The notes beneath the pieces were generated by a model. It did not search any database. It had not been told where the DNA came from and saw nothing but the letters and a program-made list of their open reading frames with translations. From contig NC_087069.1 in NCBI RefSeq assembly GCF_963678635.1, forward strand, positions 53,480,251-53,544,250: a stretch of 64,000 nucleotides of DNA. Direction: 5' to 3'. Every line of letters begins with the position of its first letter. Position 1 is the first letter of the stretch. The position numbers were made by a program, and so were the translations under genes. The stretch is from Symsagittifera roscoffensis. Lineage: Eukaryota; Xenacoelomorpha; Acoela; Convolutidae. Shown one piece after another: positions 45,025 to 55,966 of this stretch.

Positions 45025-45032
45025 TGTTTTTT

Positions 45033-46526
45033 TCCAGCTATTTGCAGGAGAGGCAGAAGAACCGCTATTTTTCTAGAAAATACAGTCGAGTCAGATGAAA
45101 CATCACAGAAACGACTACTGAAACTTAAAAAACTTTGAAAGTTATTTAGAGAAAAACATAAGGCAATTAAAGACCGATTTTTCTTGACACCGAAAAAACT
45201 GTCAAAAAAGAGAATCGTATTTAAGGCTAAAAGTACGTTAGTAAGTAAACTCGAAATGAACCTTCTGAATATTTCTTGAAACAATTCAAATTGAATCAAA
45301 ATTTCAGAGAGAAAATAGAAACTTGCAGTATTTTTAAATGCCAATATAGATTATCACAAATATTTTTCGTTATTTTCACAATAATGAAAGTTTTTCCGTC
45401 ACAAGCTACACTTTTTGAAGTATATATGTTTTGGCCGCATTGTTTCTATTTGCACGAAGTTCGATTGACTAAAAAGCATGAAAATTGAAGATCGTACCGG
45501 CAAGCATATATACAGCCAAACAACTTTCATTCGCTTTCAAATCATATTTTTTATAAATCACTTTTCAGGCCCATAAAAGAAAAATCAAAACTTACTTGCT
45601 TTAGTCGTTTTAGAAGACACTTGAATCAAAAGACTCAGGCAAATTATAGAGTAAGCGGCAACGCACAATGCTAGATAAAAACAGTTCGACGCGTAAAATT
45701 GGCGCGCGCTTGCCATGCCTCACCTCACTGCGCTAATTTTGTCACGAGTTGATTAAATTGCTCAGATTTTTTAACTAAAGAAGCGTATTTTATTATATGT
45801 TTTTTTTTGTTAATTTAGGATCCATTATCTTGTATTAAGAGAAGCTGGTTATTTTTTTGAACTGAGATGACTGGCACTTTGTATGAATTGTATGTCAAAA
45901 CTAGTGTAAATTGGCACCAACGGCGCCTTTAGAAAACTTTAGCGTCGATCAGCTAAAGTTGGATGTCCTAAGCTGGTACCAAAGGGAACTCTTTAGTCCG
46001 GCAGTGGGCTGAAGCACTGAGAAAAACAATCTCCCTCCCCCTACCCCCCTCCCGCCCCCAACTAAATTCGCGCCTGATACAATTCCAACATTAAGAAATA
46101 CTGCTAAAACAGATCAATCCGACGAACTACAATGAAACTTTTATGAAGATCAAAATTGAATTTTGCTTTGTTTGCCGTTTGTTAAAGTGTATTGGTAAAG
46201 TTTACAAAACAAATTGAAAACGAGAAAATGAAAATACCTTCTGTCGATGTGCTAAATCATGCAGTCGGCCCTTTCGGTCTATCCCCAATCGCATTAGGTA
46301 CATCGTACAGTTTTTGATTTAACTAGTTTTTAACCAAATTGACGAACAAATCTGATGCCCTGACCAACTAAGATTGCATTGCCATTTTCATAACAATCAG
46401 ACTATGCGAACAAATTTTTCCTATAAAAACTTGACGCAAGGGGAGGAAAAAGCCGAGATATCATTTAGAACAATTGTTCCCGTAGTTTCTATTCTTCTTT
46501 AAGGAACTTCAGTTTTAGGCAGACTT
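45033..46526. other. No gene; 3' flank of locus B
   Basis: Unassigned apart from 46090-46526, which is collinear with the flank of locus C at 35400-35955. A C-rich stretch lies near 46030-46060. Confidence 0.4.
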
Positions 46527-46713
46527 CTAGGAGGATGCCTCGACGATTATTTTTTCTTCAATCCAATCAGTGTATGCTGACACGCGAGTGTATATAGCTC
46601 CATCATTGGGGTTACATTTATAAGGTACAATGCTGACATAACTTGCAATTCCGTACAAGCACTTTGCTTTACCACCTCGAAACACAATTTTTTCCAGTTT
46701 CTTAATTGAAAAA
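46527..46713 (-). CDS. Serine protease C-terminal exon, locus B
   Basis: The 187-bp last exon of a trypsin-like protease gene. It reads KCLYGIASYVSIVPYKC, then GAIYTRVSAYTDWIEEK, and ends in TAG: pocket Cys, G.YTRV strand and terminal helix of the S1 fold. Acceptor GCGTTAG at 46714-46715. The exon adds one base to the two left over by the catalytic-Ser exon at 47728, so the frame is kept. It is 8-9 residues longer at some positions than a typical trypsin end and closes with EASS. Confidence 0.82.
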
Positions 46714-46816
46714 CTAACGCACGCAAGTTTGTTCAACGATGGACGAAATTTTTTTAAAATAAAATTTAAATTTTTGATGGCAATTTTTCTTTGGTTCAAA
46801 CTTTAATGATTTTAAT

Positions 46817-47044
46817 GGCTTTTTTCCAGTTTTCCCTTATTTTTTTCTAAATTCTTGCGTTCTTTTTTTCTTTTTCCTCCATTTCACACAATCATCAATT
46901 TTATGGTCTAACGAGTAGTTTTACAAGGGTAATTATGAATACCGAATTGGTTTGTTATGGCCTAATTCATTTTTCATGACAATCGGACAATGTGAACAGT
47001 TATTTGAAAAAAAACTTACAGTTTGTGGAAAAAGAAATAGAGCC
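46817..47044. mobile_element. MITE copy, GGCTC-family, in locus B intron
   Basis: Left end GGCTTTTTTCCAGTTTTCCC and right end GGAAAAAGAAATAGAGCC. The interior has the inverted form of the segment shared by 1796-2011 and 6655-6840 (ACGAGTAGTTTTACAAGGGT). No convincing target duplication. Lies in the last intron of protease locus B. Confidence 0.55.
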
Positions 47045-47727
47045 CTTTCCTTGCTTGAAATTCTATTTAAAACGAATTTTTGTGTTCTGAACTGTATCAA
47101 AAGATATCAGCGTGAAAAGGTGAACAATTTTTCACATTATTTCTAACATAAAAAGTGCGTGTAAAAAAGGTTTGAACAGCTGCGTACTGTAATTTACGAT
47201 AAAATAGGAAACTAGAAAAAATAGATAAGCTTTTTGTCTTTTTGAGAGACTTTGATATCCCAGAAAATCTCTGTGATATTAGAACGAGATCTTTTATTTT
47301 CTTTTTAAAATGAAAAAACAAAAACAAGATCTAATCATTTTAAAAATTTTGGACTGGATATTATGTTATCCTTGCTTAATCATAGTCAAAACCTCAACTT
47401 GAACTCTTCAACCCAATGTAATCACAATAACACAATAATGGGAACTGGTAAAAAGCAAAAACTCCCCACCACCCAATTAATCAAACAACAATTTTAAAAG
47501 TGCTACGAGGTTTTGTATAATGGTACGCATGGACAATATTTATGATTTTTGTTTGTGATGGCCTAAATAGTAAATATGCCAATTTTTTTTCTATCAGTCA
47601 ATGTGAAGAGAAATTTTGGCATGTGGGGCAAAGGAAAAAAAATGGTTTATAGTAATATAAGCAATTTTAGATATACTCTGCCTAACTTTCACAATTACTT
47701 CAGAATAACAGAAACTGGAAAAAAAAC

Positions 47728-47813
47728 GTACTGCTGAGCACAGGAAACAGAGCTCCTCCAGAGTCTCCACTGCATGCATTGGAACTTTTGGCGGGATCAT
47801 ACACACAGACTTG
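47728..47813 (-). CDS. Serine protease catalytic-Ser exon, locus B
   Basis: An 86-bp exon reading VCVYDPAKSSNACSGDSGGA: the catalytic Ser in GDSGG, with Ala where most trypsins have Pro. It starts in phase 0 (CAA codon) after AAGCAAG and ends AGTAC before GTTTTTTTTCC. Phase 0 matches the end of the exon at 51044-51134; the two leftover bases match the acceptor at 46713. The residue that sets trypsin specificity (usually Asp six before Ser) reads Asn here, so cleavage after Lys/Arg is not assured. Confidence 0.82.
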
Positions 47814-48594
47814 CTTGCTTTCATTCCATTAATTTATTTTCAAGATTTATTTAAGATTGCATCTATTCCCAACCGACCCAAAGTTCTATTGATTCAAAAA
47901 CGCTTCCTTTTGGTTTTATTTTACGACAACGAATTTTGGCCGATCGATTCAGCAAATGTTTCTTAAGAGGTTTGTTTGAAAAAAATCTAGTTCAGAATTA
48001 AGGCTCTTTTATACTCATTTTTATCCTCATAAACTAATCTAAAGCGAGAAAAAATTAAATGCTTTTATATAAAAAACGATGAAAAATATAAACTAAACAA
48101 CTAAAAAAACGAAGATCAACATAGAAACAAGTAATCTTAATTGAAGAAGAATAGCCGGCTGCTGTAGGCCGAAACCTTCCAGTCAAAGTGATATAAGAAA
48201 AAAAACTCATTAAAAGAAAAATGGTTTCCATTCATAGAAAAAATTAAGTTTTGCAAATCTCCTTGTTCAATTTCTTTTCAATTTTTCTCATAAAACGCGG
48301 TTTAGTTAAATGAAAAAACAAGAATGAGCAATAACAATAGAACTCATTTTTAGAATCTAACTCACAGCCGATCTAGCTTTAATTTGATGTCGATTTAACC
48401 CTATGGGATGTAGCTAAATTAGCTGAAAAAATAGACACTATTTCACTAGGTGCTTCCATTTCTCGAGACGGAAATGAACAACTATTTAAAGTGAAGTTTC
48501 AGTGAGAACTTGTAATCGAAACGCCCCCTTTGAATTAAGGCGGAAAAACTGCGCAGCTTCATCGTGCTGCAAAATTGAGTCATAAAACAAATAA

Positions 48595-49133
48595 GACTGC
48601 TCGTATCAGGGCGAAGCATTGAATGTACCGACTGCATTTTAAGGTTTATGGAGCAGTAATAACATGAAAAAATTAAATGAAATAAAACAAAATGAAAATT
48701 TTTTTTTCAAAAAATTTGAATTTTTTTAAATGAAAATCATCCCCCACACGCCATATAAAGTACAAAAGGATAGATTTCGTTCCTTGTAACAAATCAATTA
48801 TGGCAAATAAGCTTCCTTCAACCAATTTGGAAAGATTTCTAAGACGGATTAAATCTCCGCTTAAGCGTTAATAGCGCGAATTATATCGCGCGTTAATTGT
48901 CCCAAATTGGTCAAAATGGCCAAAATGGCAATCTTTAAACCCTCATAACTTTACGAAAAATGATCACAGGTGAAATATCTTTTCAAATTTAAGCTCAGGA
49001 CAACAATACGTTTTGAATGATATAAAAAAAATTCCGTCGAAAATGGCTAGTTAAAAAGTCAAAATTTGTCGGAAGAAAAAAAACCCACCCCGAGCACAAA
49101 TATTCCGTTACTTTCGTATCGAAAGTCGGAATA
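48595..49133 (+). repeat. 540-bp interspersed repeat, copy 1
   Basis: Begins GACTGCTCGTATCAGGGCGA and ends with GTTACTTTCGTATCGAAAGT. It contains the palindrome-like AATAGCGCGAATTATATCGCG and ACCCACCCCGAGCACAAATA. Nearly the same sequence recurs at 49661-50194. GCTCGTATCAG appears again just after its end (49142-49152). It lies in the intron of protease locus B. Confidence 0.85.
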
Positions 49134-49660
49134 ACAAGATTGCTCGTATCAGATTAAATCCATGCAAGGATGCTAGGAATTTTGAATTCCTTAGCGATTA
49201 TAAAAAAGGGAAAACCAATTTTTAAAAAATAACAACTGTGGTGGTGGTAAGAACTTTTCCATTTTTTCCTACAAAAAAGGAAGAAATCAGGCAAGGAAGC
49301 TAGGAACCTTAACTTCCTACGGTTCATCCGACGCAAATTTTTTGGTAAATTTTACTAAATTTGAAACAAGAGTTTTTAATCTGAAATGGTTTCTGAGACG
49401 GGTTGTTCTGCCATTGATGGCACGCTTTAATAAACAACGCCTTATTTTTTTTCATATCAGATTGAAGGGTATTTTCGATTCTTTCTGGCAACAAGTTTAA
49501 CTATTCGAACTGTTTAACTATTTGAAATATCATCACGATTTTGGCCATTTTAACAAAGAGAACACCGATTGAAAAAATTAAACGTGAATGTGGAACATGG
49601 TTCCCGGCAACTCATATTTGACAACTCATATCAAAAAATCCGGCAAGATATTGAAGACAA

Positions 49661-50194
49661 GACTGCTCGTATCAGGGCGAAGCCCTGAATTTTCCGACTG
49701 CCTTTTAAAGTCTATTGAGCAGTAATAACATTTAAAAAAATGAATGTAAAACAAAATGAAAATTTGAAACTTTTTCTCTCTAAAATTTGCAGTTTTTTAT
49801 GAAAATCATCCCCCCCACACGCCATATAAAGTACAAAACGATAGATTTCGTTCCTTGTAACAAATCAGTTATGGCAAATAAGCTTCTTTCAATCAATTTG
49901 GAACGATTTCTAAGACGGATTAAATATCCGCTTACGCGTTAATAGCGCGAAATATATCGCGCGTTAATTGTCCCAAATTGGCCAAAATGGCAATCTTTAA
50001 ACCCTCATAACTTTCCAAAAAATGAACTCAGGTGTAATATCTTTTCAAATTTGAGCGCAGGAAAACAATACCTTTTGACTGATATAAAAAATTTCAGTCA
50101 AAAATTGCTAGTTAAAAAGTCGAAATTTGTCTGAAGAAAAAAAAAACCCACCCCGAGCACAAATATTCCGTTACTTTCGTATCGAAATTCGGAA
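49661..50194 (+). repeat. 540-bp interspersed repeat, copy 2
   Basis: Same orientation as copy 1, 1,066 bp downstream, with a short deletion near 49970 and scattered substitutions. A third, inverted fragment is at about 50693-50755 (CCGACTTTCGATACAAAAGT, TTGTGCTCGGGGTGGG) and a diverged inverted copy at 3632-4082. Confidence 0.85.
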
Positions 50195-51043
50195 CAAAAA
50201 CAACAACTCTCAATGTTTGAAACACAATTAAAACTGCGACCTTAACAAATAGCGATTGCTTGCTCCACGCCGTCATTCCGCTGCGCTTTATTTGTCACGA
50301 AGGAAAAACGCGCGCACGTTTTTGTTTTCTGTTAACTTATGTTGTTTAATCATGTAGCCTTTTCCAGTTCTCCCAAATACCCCTTCCCGTAAAAATGAAA
50401 AATGAACTGATTCAAAAGTTGTTCAAACGGCTATAATTCCATACAAAAATTGTTAAAATCATTTTTTCGCTTGTTACCGCTGACGCAATTTCAAGATGAT
50501 TTTGTGCAGATGTTTTCAAAAAAATTTTAAGTGGGTTAGGCTCAAAAAGATCGGCCAAATGTTATATATTAATCTTTCAAAATCTTTTGAATTTTCGTAA
50601 TATGGTAAAAAAATCCTTAGTTTGTTAGTTATAAGCATGAAAGTTTGCAATGCGATTCTTCTTTGGCGTCAATTTACTATTCGAATTATTGTTCCGACTT
50701 TCGATACAAAAGTAACGGAATATTTGTGCTCGGGGTGGGTTTTTTTCCACATTTTGCAGTTTTTGAGCTGGAAAACATTCACTGTTTCAATTAGCAGCTA
50801 ATTATTAAAGCATAACAGTTGGATATTGGATAAAGTTTCAAAATGTGATGAAACTACAAATTGTTTTGATTTTTCAACTGAAATTAGATTTTTTTCCGTA
50901 ATTTTTTATCAATATTACCTGGTGACAAGCTGGTTATGTCAGATTGACAATTTTTTTCTGAAAATAAATAAGCGATTCCTCGGGACGAATTTGTCAAAAT
51001 CAAAATCAATTGGCTTCACATAAAAATCCAGTCCGTTAATTAC

Positions 51044-51134
51044 TTTATCCATTTCGACAAAGAATTGAGTCATCGGGCAAGTGTCCCTGGTCCAGGCTTC
51101 TCTCAGAATAGTTTCCTGTACTTTTTTCCACTTT
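51044..51134 (-). CDS. Serine protease exon before the catalytic-Ser exon, locus B
   Basis: A 91-bp exon of one leading base plus 30 codons, reading KWKKVQETILREAWTRDTC then PMTQFFVEMDK. This is the S1 segment between the GWG loop and the catalytic Ser (pattern LQ.....V....C), with the Cys that pairs with the one in the next exon. Acceptor TGATAG at 51135-51136; donor GTAATT at 51038-51043, phase 0, which joins in frame to 47813. The motif is not diagnostic alone; the exact phase fit and position make the case. It is too short to stand out as a reading frame. Confidence 0.65.
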
Positions 51135-53009
51135 CTATCATTAATAAAATAGCAAAAAATGGGGAATCTTGAATTTTAAAGCCCTTCACGCTTAATTACC
51201 AAAATTTATAGCCCATCGTTTTGTATCCAATTTGAGAATTTTTTCAGGTTATCCATTCAAAACTTTTCGCAATTCAGATTTTTTTTCGTTTCCTCCACTC
51301 TACATGCAAATTGGAACAGCTTGAAAAAAACGCAGGCGATGGGGCTGGGAGAAAAAGTTGAAAAAATGGGGTTGTGATTAACAATAACAATTTGGGAGAT
51401 TTCATTTTAACCCCTCCGCAAACCCCCCCCTAACATTGAAAAACGAAAGTGAATTGAATATAATTGGCTATTTTTTCCAGGTTCCCATTCCATCCCGTGA
51501 AATCACTACATAACATGTTTATACGGTTTTTACAGGCAAAAATGTTTGAACTACTTTGTTCACTTGTTCATGATTAAATATTTTTTTTACAGTTTGGCTT
51601 TTTATATATGTTTTCTTAAAGAAATTTTCAAAAATTTGAAAAAATGATAAAAACTGAAAAAGGAAAAGAAATTACGAAACAAATTTTAGAATCTTTGTTT
51701 ATATATTTGAAAAAGAACCAGTTGAAAAAAATTTTTGAAAAAATGAGATACATTTATTCTGAAAGTTTAGGTTTGTTTTTCATTTTTTTTAATCATTACA
51801 TCATAATGACATTTCACAATTTCAAGAGTTATTTTGTTCAAAGCTCAAAATAAAAAAAGGGGGAAGAAGTGGAAAAAATTGTTTCCTGTAATTGTGAGGG
51901 GACTTCGTTCTCTACTGTTTTTGAAGTTCTGCCCATGCCTATTGCATGAATTTGCGCCAATTCTTGTGGTCGATTCCTGCGGTCGTTGAAGCCTGAATTT
52001 AGAATTTTCAAGTTTTTTTTTGTTCTATGAGAACAAAACTGTTCAAATCAGCTTGAAAGCCTACACTATCTATTTGCCCTGTCAAGAAACTATTTGAAAA
52101 TTATAAACAAGGCTGCTTAGAAATCGGTGAGCAATGAAAGTTTTGTTATTTGAAGGATGTAAACAGATATTTGTTTCATGTGAAGTCAGGCTTGAAAAAA
52201 GTGACCCTAACGAAACTATTTATTTTTTGTGTTAAAAAGATGTTTTTAACCATTTGTGGAAATATTCCCACTGTGTTAATTGGAGTTGATATCATAAAAA
52301 AACATAATAGTTGGTGCGGCGACCCGGTAAAATATATTAAAGGCCCGAGGAAAGTTTTGACCGACTGTTTCCGGCACGAGATTGTTTGGAATTTTGTGTG
52401 AGAGTCAGAATAAGAAAAAAAACTCTAGCCGATAACCCAAGTTAGCTGAAAAGTTCGATCGATCAAAAATTGCAATTATGCAAAAATATATAGGAACAAA
52501 TATAATTGCAATTAAACCAATTTAATCGATTGGCTGATATTTGTGACTTTCAATTGACATTTGACAAATCTTCGAAGCTATCAGACGTCACAACAGAATG
52601 CCAAAAACTATCAATAATTGAACACATTTCCCATTTTATGAGAAACTCGTATCGCGAAACAGACCAAACAAAGATAAGGTTTCATGGTCTTTGTCAGACG
52701 CTCAAAATAGCCAAATTTTAAGAGGCGGTTACCGTCTCTACAAAAATCGTAAGCTTCACACCTCTTTGCGTGTTTTCTCAAAAAATATTTTGAGCAAAAT
52801 GCCCCAGCAAAAAATGCCAAGTTTTTTTAATTTTATTTTTTTTTGGCAATATTTTGTTTTTGTTGATTGGAAATTAAAGTAGAGACATGCCGCGTCTGTA
52901 CCGCCCGTTCGACTGTTGATACCTGAATTTGTGTCGAGCACGTTTATTAGTTTTTAGTGAATATCTATCTCATTTTCATCCAATGTTTTTAGTTGTCCCA
53001 GGACCCCGC
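51135..53009. other. Intronic sequence; no gene seen
   Basis: Within the presumed intron of locus B. It contains a MITE-like end near 51469 (GGCTATTTTTTCCAGG) with family interior words after it. The 83-aa frame at 52150-52401 is unassigned. The exon with the GWG loop of locus B should lie between here and 55777 but was not found. Confidence 0.4.
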
Positions 53010-53306
53010 TCTAGATGAAAATGTATTTCAGAAAACTAGGCACACCTTCGAAGCAATCGATCTTCCGACTTGTGTTTACTGCGCTCTTGCAGCCTGGCAA
53101 AATTGTTCTCCCAAAGGTGAAACACTGTACCAAACTACTTTTACACGGACGATTACCTCGGCTCCTTGACATTTTTGGAATCGGCTTCAAAGTTGATTCG
53201 CAGCCTGACTGATCTGTTCAGAATAGGCGGCCTGATTTCAGCTAAATTTATTAGCAACATTGCTGCTTTGTCTTTTGAAAGTTAGTTCTGTTGATACAAG
53301 AGCTCG
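53010..53306 (+). pseudogene. BEL/Pao reverse transcriptase fragment
   Basis: Two blocks of BEL/Pao RT in different frames. HTFEAIDLPTCVYCAL (53041 onward) matches the block that normally reads H.FG...SPTCANYAL. FYTDDYLGSL then LFRIGGLISAKFISN (53139-53270) holds the catalytic DD (53148-53153) and the following strand. A frameshift lies between 53090 and 53139, and the frame ends at a stop. It is cut off on the right by the inverted-repeat element at 53309. Confidence 0.75.
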
Positions 53307-53308
53307 TA

Positions 53309-54308
53309 CCCGCACTGAAGTTTCATGGATAATAATCGATTATATTGGATTTTCATTGTTAGTCTCTTCAAAATAACAAAAATAATCGATTATAATCGAT
53401 TGAAAATGGATTATACTGATAATATTGTTTAAAGCAATAAAATCCCAATATAATGGATTATAATCGATTTTTCTCACAAAATTTTATTAAAAGAAAAATA
53501 ATCCATTTTAATCGATTATAATGGATTGTAATCTATTTATTCAAATCTTTTTGTGTTGTTTCCATTTTTTCATAATTTTGTTAAACTGAAGTTAGGTTTT
53601 TCGTTCTCTCACTTAATTAAATTTTTTCCTATTTTCAATCGAGTTATGAAAAATTACAGTTAGATCCCACATCAACTCCCCCCTTCCCCACGCTTACCCT
53701 CCCTACAGTTAGATGTCCCCTAACTAGAGAGAGAGGGGGTACGTCGTGATTGGGGGGTACGTGGGGGAATGGGGGTACGTGAGGGGGGTACGTTGAGAGG
53801 GGGAGTGGATACGTTGGGGGGGGGGGGGTACGTTGGGGGTGTACGTTGGGGGTGTACGTTGGGGGTGTACGTTGGGGGTGGGGGTGTAGGTGGGGGAGAG
53901 GGGGTACGTTGGGGCGGGGGGGGGGAGGGGGTGTTTGACGTAAGGAGCTGGTCAAAAACGCTGTTTTTGGGCACTTTTTGGAAAACTACTACATATTCGC
54001 CGCCCCTGGATGAACGTGTTTGTTCGAGTTTTGTAGAAAGTTGCAAAGTTAGAGTCATTATTTACAAAATTTAATCAATTTTCATGGATTTTATGTACAA
54101 AATATAATCATTATATTGAAAACAAAAATGGATTATAATCGATTATAATGGATTATAATGGATTTATTTTTTTCAAAATAATCGATCATAATCGATTAAA
54201 AATCGATTACGTGGTCTAAATTTGACACGATAATCGATTATATAGACAACATTTTAGTCAAAGAAAATCCATCATAATAGATTTTTACCCATGAAACTTC
54301 GGTGCGGG
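53309..54308. mobile_element. TA-flanked inverted-repeat element (1.0 kb)
   Basis: The ends are inverted copies: CCCGCACTGAAGTTTCATGG on the left and, reversed, CCCGCACCGAAGTTTCATGG on the right. The similarity runs on into TAA.AATC.ATTAT for about 45 bp in all. A TA dinucleotide flanks each side (53307-53308 and 54309-54310), as in Tc1/mariner insertions. The interior is AT-rich with many TAATCGATTA and TAATGGATTA words and has the G-rich minisatellite in its middle. No transposase, so non-autonomous. It lies within BEL/Pao pol sequence inside the intron of protease locus B. Confidence 0.75.
53725..53935 (+). repeat. G-rich minisatellite (TACGTTGGGGG units)
   Basis: About 210 bp of imperfect units GTACGTTGGGGGT, four almost identical in a row near 53828-53880, with G runs of 4-9. 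Strong potential for G-quadruplexes on the plus strand. The Pro/Thr-rich and Gly-rich frames over it are repeat shadows. Confidence 0.9.
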
Positions 54309-54479
54309 TAACACTGAAGAACAATTTGTTGCTCTGATCACTCCGAAAACAACTTTGCATGTACTCGATACCATGTTGCGGATACGTTGGTTGAAAGCAG
54401 TGGAACTGATCGCGAAACCGAAAGCTCTGCAACATACCGATCAGTTCTGAGCTTTGTGTCGTACTTGTTTGACCCAGTA

Positions 54480-54757
54480 CACCTTGTCGCGTTATGAATC
54501 AGTGTTATGAACAATTAAATTTGAGTGCGTAACTTGTAAAAAGCCAAAGCCCTAAGAGTGATACCAAGGAAAATTGACCTTCCTGTAGAGCTTTTAGGCA
54601 ACTGTCAGTCGCATTTCTCGAACTGCGGAGTCGATTTTTTCGGACAGTTTCACATCACTATTTGTCGATCAACCGAAAACTCCGCAAATAACAATCGACC
54701 GATTGTTCCAATTCTTGCTGTTTCGCGGGCGGATGATTTTATTGCAACATAGCATTA
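54480..54757 (+). pseudogene. BEL/Pao integrase fragment
   Basis: ECVTCKK at 54523-54543 is the end of the integrase zinc finger. In another frame, IPRKIDLPVELL then FSNCGVDFFGQFHI (54561-54655) is the start of the BEL/Pao integrase core (usual form F..CGVDYFGP), with the first catalytic Asp in GVD. Stop at about 54752. Same strand as the RT piece at 53010; the RNase H and connection in between are missing. Confidence 0.75.
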
Positions 54758-54833
54758 AGCTGATAATTTATTAGAAAGAGCGAAAGCTATTATACATGGC
54801 TAGTAAAAAGCAAGCCTAAGTGCTATTTTTTTC

Positions 54834-54960
54834 GGGGCCAGTATAGTACTGTGGTTAGCAAACGTGATTGCCAATCCGTAGCTTGACGGCCCCGTCCACA
54901 ATTGGGTTTGGGTTTTTCTGAAAAAAGTAAAAACCACAGGCTGATGCTGTTTAGTCTGCT
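54834..54960 (+). repeat. Possible tRNA-derived SINE or tRNA relic
   Basis: GGGGCCAGTATAGTACTGTG then GTTAGCA, TTGCCAATCCGTAGC and CCCCGTCCACAATTGGG resemble a tRNA-like head: an A-box-like TAGTACTGTGGTTAGC, and after about 35 bp a degenerate B-box GTCCACAATTGG. It is more GC-rich than its flanks and is followed by an A-rich tail (54961 onward). The cloverleaf was not folded with confidence and no second copy was seen. Confidence 0.3.
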
Positions 54961-55776
54961 TTAGATTAAAAATGAAAGAAATGAAAATCGGTTCGCAATA
55001 AAAAACGTTGACTAAATTGTGACAAAATTGCCAGCCAATGTTTGTTTACTTGAATAAGCAAACACGTAAAATCGTTATTTAGCCCACATTTTAACAATTA
55101 TATGTAACAACAGGCAGTTCAGGCAAATTTGGTGAATTTTTTTGTCTCAGGATTTTATTTTTCACTTCTGTTACATGTTTTATCTGACTTGAGATCGTAA
55201 CAGGACAGAAAAAAATAACTTAAAAACTGTAACCGTTCAATTGAAAAGCAGAAATACCCTTTCTGCTTTTAGTTTTGATCCACATCAATATCCATTTTCA
55301 TACATTCATATATTGCAGCGTTTCAGTTAGCTTAAACTTTTTGCTTTTATACAAAAAATAAGAAAACAAACCGACATAATTTGCAAACTGATCAAAGGTG
55401 AAATAAAAAAAATCAATTCGTACTACGAACAATCTTTACAAATTCGACTCAATCCGGTTTATTGTAAAACCTGTAGATAGAAAAAAAAATTGTCGTAACC
55501 AACCACAAATAAAAAAACTCCGCTTTTTGATGAAACACAAGGATAAAAAGTTTCTCTTTAAAGAAATTTTTTTTTAATTTTGAAACTTCGAAAAAAAATT
55601 TAAAGCCTTGAAATGACATTAGAAAGGCGTTTTGATTTCCGTTTCAAATCTTCTTTTCTGTTTTTTCTCAAATGGGTTTGAACTCGATTGTTTCTGTAAA
55701 TGTTTAGTTTAAAAACAGTAGCCCTTTAGAAATCAGATTGGCGTGGATTTTGTTTCATATGATCAAACCCAAACAC
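54961..55776. other. Intronic sequence; no gene seen
   Basis: AT-rich sequence between the SINE-like relic and the protease exon. No coding signal found. Confidence 0.4.
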
Positions 55777-55966
55777 TTAGCGAAACTTGAAAAATCTTCC
55801 TTCAAAGTCAGTGCAGGGCTTCAATACATCTCTGTCTCTCATCTTTTGTGGGAGTTTGATAATAGCAATGTCCCCTTCGAGATGGAATGTTCTGTTGAAC
55901 CAGCTGTCGTGCACAAAAACCTTTGAGGTTTTTAGCTTAGCTGTTTTCCTCTGATCAGTTGGCACC
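55777..55966 (-). CDS. Serine protease catalytic-Asp exon, locus B
   Basis: After a strong acceptor (TTTTTTTTCAG, 55967-55968) the minus strand reads KVFVHDSWFNRTFHLEGDIA then IIKLPQKM and VLKPC. This holds the catalytic Asp in GDIAIIKL, the HP.F-like turn before it, and the conserved Cys of the V..C strand. The leading single base completes a codon left at phase 2, as the donor of the homologous locus A exon is. The 3' end of the exon is unclear: the frame runs to a stop at 55777 and no good GT lies after VLKPC, so a non-canonical donor, an error or decay is possible. The His exon of this gene should lie above 55966 but was not found. Confidence 0.75.

Noticed and set aside
53644-54074. Pro/Thr-rich and Gly-rich frames over 100 codons
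   Set aside because: Translations of the GTACGTTGGGGGT minisatellite; no flanking coding sequence.
54834-54960. Functional tRNA gene
   Set aside because: A- and B-box-like words are degenerate and no proper cloverleaf with matching acceptor stem was found; reported only as a possible SINE relic.
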